From the NCBI RefSeq assembly GCF_030733205.1, contig NZ_JASHJL010000046.1, forward strand, positions 1 through 41,202: a DNA stretch of 41,202 bases. The letters are read 5' to 3'. The number at the start of each line of letters is the position of its first letter. Position 1 is the first letter of the stretch. The stretch comes from Mameliella sp. MMSF_3455 (GTDB lineage Bacteria; Pseudomonadota; Alphaproteobacteria; Rhodobacterales; Rhodobacteraceae). Of this stretch, positions 8,790-17,394 are shown in pieces. Below the pieces are notes generated by a model. That model was not told where the DNA came from, ran no database searches, and worked only from the letters and a program-made list of their open reading frames with translations. A program made the position numbers and the translations under genes.

Positions 8790-10765
8790 GATGCGGACCT
8801 CTGCTGTTGGTTTCGGGGGGCTGGGGCATGGGAGGCGCTGTCCTGGGCCAGGCCGGTCAGGATCTCGCGCTGGCCCTGGATGAACCCGCTCAGCGTCTTG
8901 CGCAGCTCTTGCGAGAAGGGCGCGGCGCATTGGTGGTGCAGGGCTTCGACCACCGGCTTGGTTTCTTCGTGGATCAGGCGCGAAAAGTCGTCAGCAAAGG
9001 CGTGATAGCCGCGTTGACGCCGCCAGAACCGCGCCCACCAGCTGCCCCTAAGGTCCAGCGCGATGGTCTGGCCAAGGCTGATCGGTGCGGGGGCCGAGGG
9101 CAGTGGCGGCGGCTTGATCGCGGGCCCCTCCGGCTCCAGTGCGAAGGCCGTTCGGTAGAGTGCGCCGATGTCCTCGGCCGCCCCGGACAGGACCTCTGTT
9201 CCGGCCTTCCCGGCGCCCTGGACAAAGACCTTGTAGGCGCTGCGCAAGAGCATTCGCAGGCCCGAGGGGTCGTAGGTCCAGACCTCGCCTTCGCCATAAT
9301 GTTCGAGGTGCTTGACCAGGGATGCGGTTGCCCGCCCGAGGAAGGCGCGGCGGGCATTGTCGGACCGGTTGGCAAAGGCCTCGTGCATCCGGGCCAGGTG
9401 GGCCTCCAGCGCCGCACAGGCGCGATCTTCGATCCGGTCGAGCTGGTGGGCGATGTCCGGCGGGGTCATTGTCAATTGCCGAGGTTCGAACGTATCGCAC
9501 CCATTGCGGGACCCAATGGCCGTCTTGCCCGTTTGCAGGTTGTCCAGTGCCACATCCAGGGTCTGTTCCAGGCGTGCGCCCATCCCCTGTTCGACCCGCT
9601 GGGCAATGGCATCGCCAAGGGTGGGCAGGCCGGAAAGCTGCCAGATAATCTCCTGCGCGGGCAGGTGGGCCAGTTTGCTGGTGACATGTGCTTCGGCCCA
9701 GCTGACCAGCGCCGCGGCACTGTCGGTGCCCAGGTCGTCCAGGCGGCCCGCCACGGCGTGATGGCCCCAGTAGCCAGAACCGAAGATGATCTCTGCCTCC
9801 TGCGGACCATCGAAGCGGCGCAGGGTGGCAAGGATGCTGGCGCGGATCTCGGATACGGCGCTCACCGGGTCCGCCAGTTCGTCGATACGGTTCACGAAGA
9901 TGATGACGTCGCGCGATTTCACGTTCGAGATCAGCCGGATCAGGCCAAGATCCACCGAGGACAGGGCCTGTTGCGCGGACAGGACCATCACGCAAAGCCG
10001 GCTGCCGCGCAGCGCGTTGATGGTAATCTGTTCGCGGATCATGAAGGTGTCGTTGACACCTGGCGTGTCACGGATGCACAGGCCAAGAGGCAGGTCCGGT
10101 CCTGCGAACCAGAGATCCGCCGACTTGGTGATATCGGCGAACCGGCCCTGGTCGGGGCTGCCGTCCGCCTCTTCCCAGAAATCGTCGCCCAGGCAGACGT
10201 AGCGCTGGATCAACTCCTGGTCGAAAGTGTCGTAGTCATGGGTCTGCCCCAGCAGCATCTGGAACTTGCGCCCCAGCCTTGCCTTGGATTTCTCGCGCAT
10301 CTCGTCCAGTTGCGCGCGGACCTTTTCCAGTTCCGTGTCCGCCCCGGCCCGCGCGGCGATTTCGCCGACCCGGCCCCCCTGGCGGATCAGGTGGTCCCAT
10401 TCCTCGTTGGTAAAAAACCGAAAAGCAGCGCGGCGATCCTGCGGTTTCAACTGCGGCGACATGTGCAGCGACGTCACGACGGAGGTCCAGGGATTCACGT
10501 CCGCGGGCAAGAGGTCCGGCCAGCCGGTGAGCGCGTTGACCAGCGTGGTCTTGCCCGCCTTGACCTGCCCGATGAAGGTCACCGAAGGTTCGAAGGCACG
10601 GATCTGGCGGCGGTGCTCGCGAGCCTGGTGGGCGATGCTCTCCTCGCTGCATTGCGCCATTTCTGCAAAACGCATGTCGAGATCGGCCAACCGTTCCGCA
10701 AGGGCGGAAAAGCCGTCGAAGGCCTTGGGGGGCGTTGCGATCGGATCCGTCGAAACCTGTGTCAT
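8786..10765 (-). CDS. Large dynamin-family GTPase
   Basis: This 659-residue protein has an N-terminal helical stretch and then a dynamin-type G domain: G1 GQVKAGKTT (66-74), G2 Thr near 94 (NPWTSVV), G3 DTPG (233-236) and G4 NRID (292-295). The long region from about 330 to 640 is largely helical, as in bacterial dynamin-like stalks. Near residue 575 (bases about 9020-9045) there is a GSWWARFWRRQRGY segment, aromatic and basic enough to touch a membrane. Known family members remodel or tether membranes with GTP hydrolysis. The gene starts 47 bp after the degenerate GTPase gene with an AGGTGA ribosome site. The cellular target is unknown; the kinase/FHA/phosphatase genes upstream suggest control by phosphorylation. 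Confidence 0.85.
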   Translation of the reverse strand: MTQVSTDPIATPPKAFDGFSALAERLADLDMRFAEMAQCSEESIAHQAREHRRQIRAFEPSVTFIGQVKAGKTTLVNALTGWPDLLPADVNPWTSVVTSLHMSPQLKPQDRRAAFRFFTNEEWDHLIRQGGRVGEIAARAGADTELEKVRAQLDEMREKSKARLGRKFQMLLGQTHDYDTFDQELIQRYVCLGDDFWEEADGSPDQGRFADITKSADLWFAGPDLPLGLCIRDTPGVNDTFMIREQITINALRGSRLCVMVLSAQQALSSVDLGLIRLISNVKSRDVIIFVNRIDELADPVSAVSEIRASILATLRRFDGPQEAEIIFGSGYWGHHAVAGRLDDLGTDSAAALVSWAEAHVTSKLAHLPAQEIIWQLSGLPTLGDAIAQRVEQGMGARLEQTLDVALDNLQTGKTAIGSRNGCDTFEPRQLTMTPPDIAHQLDRIEDRACAALEAHLARMHEAFANRSDNARRAFLGRATASLVKHLEHYGEGEVWTYDPSGLRMLLRSAYKVFVQGAGKAGTEVLSGAAEDIGALYRTAFALEPEGPAIKPPPLPSAPAPISLGQTIALDLRGSWWARFWRRQRGYHAFADDFSRLIHEETKPVVEALHHQCAAPFSQELRKTLSGFIQGQREILTGLAQDSASHAPAPRNQQQRSAS

Positions 10766-10812
10766 GCGTCTTGTCTCACCTGGATATCCTCTTGCGGGAT
10801 CTTCGGAGGCCG

Positions 10813-11931
10813 TCAGGCGGCCATGTGCTGCTCGACATCCTGCCGGACCTGCAGCAACAACTGCGCCGCATCGGCCAATTGCTCGGTCCCGCCCTCGATC
10901 CGCAGCAGCAGAGCCAGGTCCTGAGCCTCGTCGAACCGCGCCACGAGGTCGGGCAGATGTTCCTGCAGGCTTTCGGCCCCGGCGGCTCTTTCGGCCAGAT
11001 TGGCGAATGTCTCATCGAAGGCGCCAAACAGGGTATCGTCGTCGCAACCGCCCCCAAGGGTCGCGGCGAGGCCGTCTGCCGCGTCGCGCACCGCATGAAA
11101 GACGCGGGCAAGGTCGCGCGCGGCCTCGGGTGGCAGCGTGGCGGGATGCGGGATGACCTCTGCGGTCCGCGCCTGCTCTTCGGAGGGGGCACGCTGCGCG
11201 GGCGTGCCATAGCGGTGCAGCAGCATCTGGGCGGCGTGAATGTCTTGCAGGCTGGCGTCCTCGATCACCTGGTCCAGATGGGCGACCAGCGGGGCCAGTC
11301 CCCTTGCGGCGACGGGGTTTACGTGGAACTGTCCGTCAAACCCCGCGCCGGGCGACTTGGAAGGACGGTCGCCGGTCTGGACCAGCAGCGCGTGGTTGTG
11401 CAGGCGATCCGGCGCCGCCTGCCAGAGGTCGCGTTCGAAATCGTTCCAATCGCGGGAACACCAGAGCGCAAGGTCGACGCGCGAAGCTGCCCAGGACAGG
11501 CCGGCGCGCAGGTCCGAGGCGCTGGTATCGGTGACGAGCAACAATAGCTGACGGCCCGACAGGGCAGGTTCGGGCGTTGTGATCTGCAGGAAGACAGGGC
11601 CCTGAGCAAGCAGGTCCGGCGTTGGCAGGCCCTCGCCCCCGATCCTGCTGCCGTCAGGCAGCATGGCACTGGTCCGGGCCGCGGGCCCTTGCGACAGCTC
11701 CAGCGTTGGCAGCGGCTGCGCCACGAGATCGGGTGGCAGTCCGCCAAGCGCTGCCAGGACGGCCCGTTTCCCGGCGCCGGGCAAACCCAGCAGGCCGATG
11801 CGCACCGGCGCCGCCAGCTTCCGGGCCAGCGCGGCGCAATTGGCCTGGGCCTTGGCCGAAAGGCGCGCGTCAGCGCAGAGCGCCTGCAGTCCGGCCACTG
11901 TGTCCGCATGATCGGAGGGCAGGGGAGTCAC
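10813..11931 (-). CDS. Degenerate (pseudo-)GTPase related to the small dynamin-like protein
   Basis: This 372-residue protein has a P-loop remnant GLPGAGKR (49-56): the Ser/Thr that binds magnesium after Lys is Arg56. No DxPG switch is visible, and the G4 place reads QTGD. Its VDLALWCSRDWNDFERDLWQ stretch lines up with VDLAIWCTPANQAWRQSEAALW of the small GTPase encoded at 7929-8789, so I infer an ancient duplication followed by loss of catalysis. The C-terminal third is helical. The start overlaps the phosphatase stop by 4 bp. It probably binds nucleotide weakly or not at all and may scaffold or regulate the active GTPases. Confidence 0.75.
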   Translation of the reverse strand: MTPLPSDHADTVAGLQALCADARLSAKAQANCAALARKLAAPVRIGLLGLPGAGKRAVLAALGGLPPDLVAQPLPTLELSQGPAARTSAMLPDGSRIGGEGLPTPDLLAQGPVFLQITTPEPALSGRQLLLLVTDTSASDLRAGLSWAASRVDLALWCSRDWNDFERDLWQAAPDRLHNHALLVQTGDRPSKSPGAGFDGQFHVNPVAARGLAPLVAHLDQVIEDASLQDIHAAQMLLHRYGTPAQRAPSEEQARTAEVIPHPATLPPEAARDLARVFHAVRDAADGLAATLGGGCDDDTLFGAFDETFANLAERAAGAESLQEHLPDLVARFDEAQDLALLLRIEGGTEQLADAAQLLLQVRQDVEQHMAA

Positions 11932-12821
11932 GATCCGGCCCTCCGTTTGACGGGGATCCGGCCGGTCAATCCTGCGATCCCAAGCAGTGGCAGACGCGCG
12001 GCCAATTGTCCGGCGTGGCGCGCTATTCGGCGGGCGGTTGCGCTGTCAGGAGCGGGGATCATACGGATCACCACCAAAGAGACATTGTCCTGGTGGGCGG
12101 CCTGTTTGTCCCGGACCGCCGCGAGCAGGGCGCGGGTCAAGGCGGTGCTGCCCGCCTGTGGGCGCCCTCGCAGGATTCGCGCGATCTCGGTCGGATCGAG
12201 CACGTTCAACCCGTCACTGGCCAACAGGACGATATCCCCGGGTTCCAGCGCCAAGGCTTCTGCCGGGCAATCGACCAAGGGCACGCTCTGACCGGTGACA
12301 GCGGAGGTAAGGCAATGGCGTTGCGGATGCTCGCGGGCGGCCTCAGGCGCAATCGCGCCGCGTGCCGCCATGAGATCCAGTTGTGCCCCCATCGAATGCA
12401 ATACGTTCAGCCGCCGCAACGCGCCGTCTCGAAACAGGTACAGCGGGCTGTCCCCGACGGACAGCCAGCGGAGCCAGCCGCCGTCCACGCGCAGCGCCAC
12501 AAGCGTCCCGCCGGTGTCGGCACTGATGCAATCTGCGTCGATATGCTGTTTCAGGCGGGCATTGGCGCTGTCCAGCGCGGCGTGAAAACCGGGGTCGCCG
12601 CCGTCGGGTGCACGGGCCGCCGCCAGGTACATCTCGGCGAACATCTCGCTCACCAGGATGCGACTGGCGAGGTCGCCGTCATCATGACCACCCATGCCGT
12701 CCGACAACACGGCCAGTCCGGGCAAGCCGCCCTCTGGGAACTGTGCGATCAGCGCATCCTCTTGTCGGCTGCGGCGCCCCAGGTGTTGGCCCGAGGCCGC
12801 GTCGGTGGCCAGCTCATCCAT
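11928..12821 (-). CDS. PP2C-type Ser/Thr protein phosphatase
   Basis: This 297-residue metal-dependent phosphatase removes phosphate from Ser/Thr. Visible PP2C motifs are RSRQED (Asp22), LSDGMGGHDDGD (Asp41-Gly42), TGGT followed by GDSPLYLFRDG, ASDGL and the final DN in HQDNVSLVVI. After about residue 250 there is a short basic, Leu-rich C-terminal extension that could be amphipathic. The start at 12821 overlaps the FHA gene by 8 bp; the longer upstream frame lies inside the FHA gene and is rejected. With the kinase and FHA protein it forms a write / read / erase trio like PpkA-Fha-PppA of type VI secretion, though no secretion genes are present here. Confidence 0.88.
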   Translation of the reverse strand: MDELATDAASGQHLGRRSRQEDALIAQFPEGGLPGLAVLSDGMGGHDDGDLASRILVSEMFAEMYLAAARAPDGGDPGFHAALDSANARLKQHIDADCISADTGGTLVALRVDGGWLRWLSVGDSPLYLFRDGALRRLNVLHSMGAQLDLMAARGAIAPEAAREHPQRHCLTSAVTGQSVPLVDCPAEALALEPGDIVLLASDGLNVLDPTEIARILRGRPQAGSTALTRALLAAVRDKQAAHQDNVSLVVIRMIPAPDSATARRIARHAGQLAARLPLLGIAGLTGRIPVKRRAGS

Positions 12822-13707
12822 TGTCCTGCGCCCCGCCGTCGGGAGCGGTCCAGGACATGCCGTCACCGCAGAAGGCCACGAAGCGCAGCACGGTCTTGCC
12901 GATGCGGATCGTGTCGCCATCATGCAGTTCCTCGGTGCTGAGCAGGGGCTTGTCGTTGAGGCGCACGATATTGGCCTTGCCGCCGTGGCCGATATAGCTG
13001 CGGTTGTCGTCCTCGTCGTAGGCGATGGCCACATGGCGGTCGCGAGAAATGGCGGTATCACCAAAATCCAGCGTCACGGTCTGATCCGGGTCGCGTCCCA
13101 AGGTCGACAGGCCAGCGGTCAGCGTGAAACTGGCCCCGCGGCCCGGTCCGTCGACCACGACGATCCAGCCGATCGGGAAGAAGGGTTCGGCGCTGGGCGC
13201 GCTTGCGGCGGGTGCGGCCAGCGGATCCGGGCCGGCGGGGTCGGAATGAAACCCCAGCAGCCGTGTCTTGACCCGCTGCGAACCGGGCCTGGGCGCCTCG
13301 GAAGGATCCGACCCCATTTCGGAGGCGCTGCGCGCCAGCGCCGAGGGGGCCGGGCTGGCGGGTGACGGCGCAGCGGGGTCTTCGGGGCTGTCCGGGTCCA
13401 GGTCCCAGATCCTTGGGTTGGGAAGGGCGTCCGCCTCCGGATCGAGCGATGGCAGATCCACCGGATCGGGCGCTGCGGGCGCGGCCCATTCCTGCCGCGG
13501 CGACGGTTGTGGCCGTTCCGGGCGGGGCACATGGTTGCGCGCGGCGCGGGCGCTGTCGATGTCGCAGTTTCGCGGGTCTTGTCCTCCCTCGAAGCGCTCG
13601 GCAAGATCGTCCCAGGGATCGCGCGCGGGCGCGTCTTGCAAAGGCGCGTCCAGCGCCGGGTCGGAAACCGGGCGTCTCCGCGCGATCAGGTTCTTGATAC
13701 CCTGCAT
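12814..13707 (-). CDS. FHA-domain phosphothreonine-binding protein
   Basis: This 297-residue protein has a long low-complexity N-terminal part (about 1-175, Pro/Asp/Ala/Arg-rich) and a C-terminal FHA domain (about 180-278). The domain shows GR at 204-205, SRDRH at 221-225 and the ND turn at 251-252, the residues that hold phosphothreonine. Just before it lies KTRLLGF with Thr148, a compact motif in otherwise disordered sequence and a plausible kinase target or docking site. I chose the ATG at 13707 (GAAGGA ribosome site, 16 bp after the kinase stop). An in-frame start at 13758 would overlap the kinase gene. It likely links the kinase to the GTPases. Confidence 0.85.
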   Translation of the reverse strand: MQGIKNLIARRRPVSDPALDAPLQDAPARDPWDDLAERFEGGQDPRNCDIDSARAARNHVPRPERPQPSPRQEWAAPAAPDPVDLPSLDPEADALPNPRIWDLDPDSPEDPAAPSPASPAPSALARSASEMGSDPSEAPRPGSQRVKTRLLGFHSDPAGPDPLAAPAASAPSAEPFFPIGWIVVVDGPGRGASFTLTAGLSTLGRDPDQTVTLDFGDTAISRDRHVAIAYDEDDNRSYIGHGGKANIVRLNDKPLLSTEELHDGDTIRIGKTVLRFVAFCGDGMSWTAPDGGAQDNG

Positions 13708-13723
13708 GTCCTTCACTCTTTCC

Positions 13724-15016
13724 TCAAAGGTTTGTTTCCAGCGCCCGCCGCTGGCCACGGCCCGACCAGGGCAGAAGCGCGCTCAGCAGGAAACGGCGGC
13801 GGCGCGGTGGTGGCGGGGCCTGCTCTTCGCTTGCGGTTTCTTCTGTCGGCTGCTCCGTTGCGGCATCGCGGACCCAGTCGGCGGGATCCTCGTTCAGGAT
13901 CGCCCAGTATTCGCGCTCGGCGGCGCGTTTCGCCTCTTCGGGATCGGGACGGGGCGCGCGCTTGACGGGCGCGACACGCTCGACATCGTCTTCCGCGATG
14001 GCGGCGCGGTTGATGGCCACCATCTCGGCGATCTTGGTCTCGATCTCCGGGTCAACGGGGACAGGGTCCGGGGCCAACAGCGACGGGCGCCGCCCCGCCA
14101 GCACATCCAGCCATTCGTCGGCGCTTTGCAGCCGGTCCTTGGAAAAGAGGTTCAGACAGCGGTCGATGGCAGCCAGAAGGCGCGGGTCGTGCTGCGGGAA
14201 CCTGCCCGACAGAGGACGGAAGGGATCGGGCCGCTGTTCGGCGACCGCTGCCAGCCGCAGGCTGCTGTTCGGCGGCGGGCTGCCCTCGATCAGGTGCACG
14301 AAGGTAGCGGCCAGGGCATAGAGATCGCTTGACCGCGATTGCGCGCTGCCGGTGATGTAGAATTCCTGCGGGGAATAGCCGTCCTTGACAGTGTGGACCC
14401 GCGACAGCACGCGGCTGGCCTGTGTCGCGCTTTGCCGCGCGGCGCCGAAATCGATCAGGACCGGCGTGCCCATCGTGTCCAGCAGGATGTTGTCCGGGGA
14501 AATGTCGCGATGGAGAATGCCGTTACGGTGCACATAGCTCAGCGCCTGCAAAAGCAGGACTGCCAGTTCGCGCACCGCCTCGGGCGTGAGCGCGTCGGGA
14601 TGCTGGTCCAGCAGGTCGAAGAGATCGGTGCCCTCGACGAAATCCAGCGCCATGTACGCGGTGCCGTTGGCCTCGAAGATCTGGTGCACGCCGACGATGT
14701 TGGGGTGTTGCAGTTGTGCCAGCGCGCGCGCCTCTTTCTGGAACAGCTCGACCGCGCGGGTAAAGTCCATGTCGTAGCTTCTTGACCGCAGGCGAACGTC
14801 CTCGCCGCGGCGGCAGCAGATGGCGTTGGGGAAACATTCCTTGATGACGACCCGGCGTCCAAGGCTGTCGCGGGCAAGGTAGGTGATGCCGAAGCCGCCC
14901 GAATTCAGGTAGGTTTCGACCGTGTATTGCCCGTTGCACAGGGTCGTGCCCGGCGGCAGCCCGTCACCAAGGGTCTCGGCGGGTTCGGAAACCGGAATCT
15001 GCGACTGGTATGTCAT
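13724..15016 (-). CDS. PknB-like Ser/Thr protein kinase
   Basis: This 430-residue kinase heads the operon. The domain has a Gly loop SGGFGITYLA (39-48), VIKE with Lys59, Glu95 in the C helix, HRDISPDN (169-176, catalytic Asp171), DFG (189-191) and an activation-loop end SPQEFY. The HRDISPDN and GITY variants mark the bacterial subgroup often found with FHA and PP2C genes. After about residue 300 comes a charged tail. No transmembrane helix or sensor domain is evident, so it appears cytosolic, unlike classic PknB. The start at 15016 follows AGGAG/GAGG. The longer frame to 15187 adds Pro/Arg-rich residues without family support. The promoter should lie in the 273-bp gap shared with kynA. Confidence 0.88.
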   Translation of the reverse strand: MTYQSQIPVSEPAETLGDGLPPGTTLCNGQYTVETYLNSGGFGITYLARDSLGRRVVIKECFPNAICCRRGEDVRLRSRSYDMDFTRAVELFQKEARALAQLQHPNIVGVHQIFEANGTAYMALDFVEGTDLFDLLDQHPDALTPEAVRELAVLLLQALSYVHRNGILHRDISPDNILLDTMGTPVLIDFGAARQSATQASRVLSRVHTVKDGYSPQEFYITGSAQSRSSDLYALAATFVHLIEGSPPPNSSLRLAAVAEQRPDPFRPLSGRFPQHDPRLLAAIDRCLNLFSKDRLQSADEWLDVLAGRRPSLLAPDPVPVDPEIETKIAEMVAINRAAIAEDDVERVAPVKRAPRPDPEEAKRAAEREYWAILNEDPADWVRDAATEQPTEETASEEQAPPPPRRRRFLLSALLPWSGRGQRRALETNL

Positions 15017-15251
15017 ACCTCGATACTCCTGTTCGAACGGGACAGGCTGCGGGCGGGGCCGGGTGCGGTGCAGGGTGCGTTCGGACCCGAAATCACCAGT
15101 CGTTGCGGGCCGGGCGGTGTCTGAATTTGGACGAAAATGCGTCGCTTGGATCGAAGGAAATTCAATCTTTATGGGTAATCGCGGCACTTCGCCGGGGCAG
15201 CGTTTCGTCCGGTGCCGATCCCGTGGGGCCGTGATCCGACATTACGCGGTC

Positions 15252-15277
15252 TTGCCAAGATCCGCGATCTGGCGAAA
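15252..15277 (+). promoter_or_regulatory. Imperfect inverted repeat just upstream of kynA
   Basis: TTGCCAAGATC and GATCTGGCGAA flank CGC and form an interrupted inverted repeat ending 12 bases before the kynA start. It could be an operator or a 5'-UTR hairpin covering the ribosome site. The rest of the 15017-15289 gap is GC-rich with one AT-rich island (about 15160-15180). I could not place -35/-10 boxes for either divergent gene with confidence. Confidence 0.25.
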
Positions 15278-15289
15278 GGTGGCGCGGAA

Positions 15290-16150
15290 ATGAGCACATC
15301 CAGCGATCAAGACCCCGATACCGCCTTTGACCCGTCCAGCGATGGCGCCAAGATGGGATTTGCCGACGCCATGTCCTATGGCGATTACCTGCACATTGAC
15401 AGCCTGCTGGACCAGCAGCATTGCCTCAGCGGCGCGCATGACGAGTTGCTGTTCATCATCCAGCACCAGACATCTGAACTCTGGATGAAACTGGCGATCC
15501 ATGAACTGGGCGCGGCGCGGGATGCCTTGCTGACGGGCGACACGCCCAAGATGTTCAAGATGCTGGCGCGGGTCAGCCGGATCTTCGAGCAGCTGAACAA
15601 CCAGTGGGACGTGCTGCGCACGATGACGCCGGCCGATTATACCCGGTTCCGCGAGGCGCTGGGCCCGTCTTCGGGGTTCCAGTCCTATCAGTACCGGATG
15701 ATCGAATACATCCTGGGCAACCGGAACACCCATATGATGAAGCCGCATGAACACCTTCCGCAGGTGCGTGCCGCGCTGGAGGCGGAACTGGCCCGGCCAA
15801 GCTTTTACGACGAGGTGGTCGCGCTGCTCTTTCGCACTGTCGACGGGGGCGAAGGCGCCATGCCGGCACCGCAACTCGACAGTCCCCATTCAGCACGCGA
15901 CGAGATCCAGGCGCGCTGGAAGATCGTGTACGAGGATATCGACCGCTACTGGACGCTTTATGAACTGGCGGAAAAGCTGGTCGATCTCGAGGATTACTTC
16001 CGCCGTTGGCGGTTCAACCATGTCACCACGGTGGAACGGGTGATCGGGTTCAAGCGCGGCACCGGCGGCACCTCTGGCGTGGCCTACCTGCGCCGGATGC
16101 TGAGCGTCGAGCTGTTCCCGGAACTCTGGCACCTGAGAGGAGAGCTATGA
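15290..16150 (+). CDS. kynA: Tryptophan 2,3-dioxygenase
   Basis: This is a 286-residue heme enzyme that opens the indole ring of L-tryptophan with O2 to give N-formylkynurenine, the first step of the kynurenine pathway. His59 in [13 protein letters not shown] is the active-site distal His, and His244 in [22 protein letters not shown] is the expected heme ligand. That Gly/Thr-rich segment closes over the substrate in known structures. The ATG at 15290 gives the usual family length; the longer frame to 15212 has no support. Its stop overlaps the kynU start by 4 bp, so the two are coupled. Confidence 0.95.
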   Translation: MSTSSDQDPDTAFDPSSDGAKMGFADAMSYGDYLHIDSLLDQQHCLSGAHDELLFIIQHQTSELWMKLAIHELGAARDALLTGDTPKMFKMLARVSRIFEQLNNQWDVLRTMTPADYTRFREALGPSSGFQSYQYRMIEYILGNRNTHMMKPHEHLPQVRAALEAELARPSFYDEVVALLFRTVDGGEGAMPAPQLDSPHSARDEIQARWKIVYEDIDRYWTLYELAEKLVDLEDYFRRWRFNHVTTVERVIGFKRGTGGTSGVAYLRRMLSVELFPELWHLRGEL

Positions 16151-17337
16151 CCACTTTGCCGCGCAAGGACCTGTTCGACCTGCCCGAAGGGGTGATCTAT
16201 CTCGACGGCAATTCGCTTGGGCCGCTGCCGAAAGGCGCGACCGAACGCGTACAGGACGTCATGAACCGCGAATGGGGGCAAGAGCTGATCCGCGCCTGGA
16301 ACACGGCGAACTGGATGGAACTGCCGGCGAAAGTGGGTGACCGCATCGCAGGCCTGATCGGGGCGCCTGCCGGATCGGTGGCCACCGGCGACACGTTGTC
16401 GATCAAGGTCTACCAGGCCCTGGCCGCGGCGTTGAAGATGAACCCGGACCGACGGGTGATCCTGTCGGACGCGGGCAACTTTCCAAGCGATCTCTACATG
16501 GCGCAGGGCCTGATCGGTACGATCGACAAGGGCTATGAACTGCGCACGCCCGCGCCCGAGGACGTGGCCGAGGCGATCACCGACGACGTGGCGGTGGTCC
16601 TGCTGACCCAGGTCGACTACCGCTCTGGCCGGATGCACGACATGAAGGCGATCACGGAGCGCGCCCATGCGGTAGGTGCCGTGATGATCTGGGACCTGGC
16701 CCATAGCGCCGGGGCGGTGCCGGTGGACGTGACCGCCTGCAATGCCGAATTCGCCGTGGGCTGCAGCTACAAGTACCTCAACGGCGGGCCGGGGGCGCCG
16801 GCCTTCATCTATGCCCGCCCCGACATCGTCGAGAAGGTCGAGCCGGCGTTGTCAGGGTGGCTTGGCCACGCGGCGCCATTCGCGATGGAACCGGGCTATC
16901 GCCCGGCCATGTCCACCGAACGCTTGCGCGTTGGCACGCCGCCGATCCTGCAACTGGCGGTGCTGGACGCGGCGCTGGATGCCTGGGACGGGGTCGAGAT
17001 GGGAGAGTTGCGCTCGGCCTCTGTCGCGCTTTGCGAGAGGTTCATCGCCGAGGTCGAGGCGCGCTGTCCGATGCTGAAGCTCGCCTCGCCGCGCGAGGCC
17101 GGGCAGCGCGGCAGCCAGGTGTCCTTTGCCTTCGAACATGGTTACGCGGCAATGCAGGCGCTGATCGACCGGGGCGTCATCGGCGACTTTCGCGCACCCG
17201 ACATCATGCGCTTCGGCTTTACCCCGCTCTACATCGACGAAAGCGACGTGGTGGCCGCGGTCGACGTGATGGAAGATGTGCTGGGCAACGAAATCTGGCG
17301 CGATCCGAAATACCAGGTCAAGTCCCGCGTGACCTGA
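16147..17337 (+). CDS. kynU: Kynureninase
   Basis: This 396-residue PLP enzyme cleaves kynurenine to anthranilate and alanine. It shows [11 protein letters not shown] at the N-terminus, the Asp-containing [16 protein letters not shown] that holds the cofactor, and the Schiff-base Lys209 in [17 protein letters not shown] near the C-terminus is also typical. Start ATG at 16147 overlaps kynA (ATGA) with a GAGAGGAG site before it. The formamidase that should act between KynA and KynU is not in this window, so it must be elsewhere or replaced. Downstream it faces bhcR with 57 bp between the stops. Confidence 0.95.
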   Translation: MTTLPRKDLFDLPEGVIYLDGNSLGPLPKGATERVQDVMNREWGQELIRAWNTANWMELPAKVGDRIAGLIGAPAGSVATGDTLSIKVYQALAAALKMNPDRRVILSDAGNFPSDLYMAQGLIGTIDKGYELRTPAPEDVAEAITDDVAVVLLTQVDYRSGRMHDMKAITERAHAVGAVMIWDLAHSAGAVPVDVTACNAEFAVGCSYKYLNGGPGAPAFIYARPDIVEKVEPALSGWLGHAAPFAMEPGYRPAMSTERLRVGTPPILQLAVLDAALDAWDGVEMGELRSASVALCERFIAEVEARCPMLKLASPREAGQRGSQVSFAFEHGYAAMQALIDRGVIGDFRAPDIMRFGFTPLYIDESDVVAAVDVMEDVLGNEIWRDPKYQVKSRVT

Positions 17338-17394
17338 GACGCTCTGGCTGCGACGGTCCGCGCAAGCGGCATAAGATAGCCAGCCCCCGAAGGA

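Noticed and set aside
8807-10924. Long plus-strand open frame antisense to the large dynamin-like gene
   Set aside because: It mirrors the real gene's codon pattern in high-GC DNA; the product is rich in Arg/Gly/Gln without family resemblance, and it has no sensible start site.
6731-15016. Type VI secretion control module
   Set aside because: The kinase/FHA/PP2C trio suggests it, but no tss structural gene (sheath, baseplate, IcmF-like, ClpV) is present and the partners are dynamin-like GTPases.
6731-15016. Phage-defence island
   Set aside because: Dynamin-like and kinase genes occur in some defence systems, but there is no integrase, transposase, nuclease effector, tRNA junction or base-composition shift to support it. 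It remains only a hypothesis.
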